From: Methylobacteriaceae bacterium
GTDB taxonomy: Bacteria; Pseudomonadota; Alphaproteobacteria; Rhizobiales; Beijerinckiaceae
Reading direction: 5' to 3'
Length of the DNA: 44,071 nucleotides
Assembly (NCBI GenBank): GCA_016793505.1
Contig: JAEULW010000047.1
Coordinates: forward strand, 1 to 44,071
This document shows, piece by piece, positions 43,204 to 44,071 of this stretch (position 1 is the first letter of the stretch; each line of letters opens with the position of its first letter). The position numbers were made by a program, and so were the translations under genes. A model generated the notes under the pieces. The model made no database searches. It had not been told where the DNA came from and saw only the letters and a program-made list of their open reading frames with translations.

Positions 43204-43965
43204 ATGGCCCGACTCGTCGCCGCCCAGCGTCACGCCGAAATCCTGCGCCGTCTCGAGGCTGTCGGCGGCGTGCGCGTCGAGGATCTCGCCGCCGCGCTCG
43301 ACGTCTCGGGCGAGACCATCCGCCGCGATCTGAAAGGCCTCGCCGCGCGCGGACGTCTCGTCGTGGTGCATGGCGGCGCGGTCGGCGCTGAGGAGGCCGA
43401 ATTCGCCGCGCGGCGCGCCGACAATCCGGCGGGCAAACGGGCGATCGCCCGGCGCGCGCTCGACCTGGCGCCGGACGGGGCGAGCCTGCTGCTCGATTCC
43501 GGCACGACGACGCTGGCGCTGGCCCAGGCGCTCGCCCGCGCCGGCCGGCGCCTGACCGTCCACACCACCTCGCTGCCGGCGGCGATCGCGCTGGCGCGCG
43601 CGCCGGGCGTCGTCACGCATCTGATCGGCGGCGAGTTCGACCCGCGCGACGACGCGACGCGCGGCGAAGCGGCGGCCCGCGCCGTCGCGGCGCTCGCCGT
43701 CGACATCGCTTTCGTCGGCGTCGGCGGGTTCGATCGCGACGGCGCAGTCACCGATTACAGCCGCGACGCCGCGCGCCTGCGCGGCCTGATGCTCGCGGCC
43801 GCGCGCCAGGCCTGGTTCCTCGCCGATCGCGGCAAGTTCGCTCTCTCGCAAAACGCCCGTGTCGAGGGTCGCGCCGCCGGCCTCGTCGCCGACCGTCCGC
43901 CGCCGCCGGCGCTGGCGCGCGCCCTGAAGGCGCGCGGCTGCCGCGTGCTGACGCCGCAACGCTGA
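43204..43965 (+). CDS. DeoR/GlpR family transcriptional regulator
   Basis: A 253-residue DeoR-type regulator. The N-terminal helix-turn-helix (RHAEILRRLEAVGGVRVEDLAAALDVSGETIRRDLKGL, residues 9-46) is followed by HGGAV and the sugar-phosphate-sensing DeoRC domain, with LLDSGTTTLALAQAL (about 97-111), VGVGGFDRDGAVTDY and the LADRGKFA motif. DeoR proteins usually repress sugar or polyol operons and are induced by a phosphorylated intermediate. It probably controls genes right of the window. No strong Shine-Dalgarno sequence is visible before ATG 43204. Confidence 0.93.
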   Translation: MARLVAAQRHAEILRRLEAVGGVRVEDLAAALDVSGETIRRDLKGLAARGRLVVVHGGAVGAEEAEFAARRADNPAGKRAIARRALDLAPDGASLLLDSGTTTLALAQALARAGRRLTVHTTSLPAAIALARAPGVVTHLIGGEFDPRDDATRGEAAARAVAALAVDIAFVGVGGFDRDGAVTDYSRDAARLRGLMLAAARQAWFLADRGKFALSQNARVEGRAAGLVADRPPPPALARALKARGCRVLTPQR

Positions 43966-43978
43966 GGCGCCTCCCGCA

Positions 43979-44001
43979 GGGCGTCATCAGAAACGACGCC
44001 C
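43979..44001 (+). terminator. Hairpin after the DeoR gene
   Basis: GGGCGTC (43979-43985) and GACGCCC (43995-44001) form a perfect 7-bp stem with a 9-nt loop, 13 bp after the stop. No U-tract follows; it is a candidate weak terminator. Confidence 0.4.
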
Positions 44002-44005
44002 GCCC

Positions 44006-44049
44006 TGTCATCCCGGCCGAAGCGAAGCGGAGAGCCGGGACCCAGCGAC
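44006..44049. repeat. REP-like dispersed palindromic repeat
   Basis: The unit TGTCATCCCGGCCGAAGCGAAGCGGAGAGCCGGGACCCAG contains the inverted pair TCCCGGC (44011-44017) and GCCGGGA (44034-44040). This is a well-known type of intergenic repeat in alphaproteobacteria, often downstream of genes. It may continue past the right edge. Confidence 0.65.
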
Positions 44050-44071
44050 GTCGAGCGCGATGCCCGACATT

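Overview
The window is GC-rich chromosomal DNA, most likely from an alphaproteobacterium of the Hyphomicrobiales. The pointers are the codon bias, the lysine/alanine-rich histone H1-like gene, the order gatB / GNAT / small secreted protein / tRNA-Ser, the tripartite tricarboxylate transporter (TTT), and REP-like palindromes of the 'GTCATCCCGG...' type. The species cannot be named from the sequence alone.

Region 1 (1-4283) looks like conserved backbone: a partial NnrS membrane protein, gatB (tRNA amidotransferase subunit B), an H1-like DNA-binding protein, a GNAT acetyltransferase, a small exported protein and tRNA-Ser(GCU). Region 2 (4345-43965) is almost entirely catabolic genes and their regulators. 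No integrase, transposase or phage gene is visible.

Region 2 falls into modules. (a) 4345-10166: thiolase, SDR and mandelate-racemase-family enzyme on the minus strand; a LysR regulator divergent from a family III CoA-transferase, with a 25-bp dyad between them. (b) 10277-12747: a small membrane protein and a two-domain 3-dehydroshikimate dehydratase-like/HPPD-like protein. (c) 12752-25652: a LysR regulator divergent from a long plus-strand operon: HMG-CoA-lyase-like enzyme, TIM-barrel isomerase, acylating aldehyde dehydrogenase, ThDP enzyme, type II dehydroquinase, Gfo/Idh oxidoreductase and shikimate-dehydrogenase-like protein, then the TTT transporter tctCBA and an acyl-CoA dehydrogenase. 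An identical 16-bp element with an AACATGATGTT palindrome precedes both the first enzyme gene and tctC. (d) 25660-33423: hydantoinase-family amidohydrolase, two more acyl-CoA dehydrogenases, a CaiD-like crotonase, a MaoC hydratase, an SDR, a beta-keto acid cleavage enzyme and a second MaoC hydratase. (e) 33420-41466: a translationally coupled array of a CoA ligase and a peptide/opine-type ABC importer headed by an IclR regulator, then a divergent M20 amidohydrolase. (f) A DeoR regulator with a 22-bp palindrome in front of it closes the window.

The most interesting part is module (c) with the 10900 gene. It combines enzyme types of inositol catabolism (Gfo/Idh, TIM barrel, ThDP enzyme, acylating aldehyde dehydrogenase) with shikimate/quinate-type enzymes. 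Two of the latter carry substitutions at substrate- or metal-binding positions. I infer a pathway for an imported carbocyclic or polyhydroxy acid that is not simply quinate or shikimate. Modules (d) and (e) look like uptake, CoA activation and beta-oxidation-like breakdown of an amide- or imide-linked short acid, ending in thiolase or BKACE cleavage. Substrates are not determined by the sequence.
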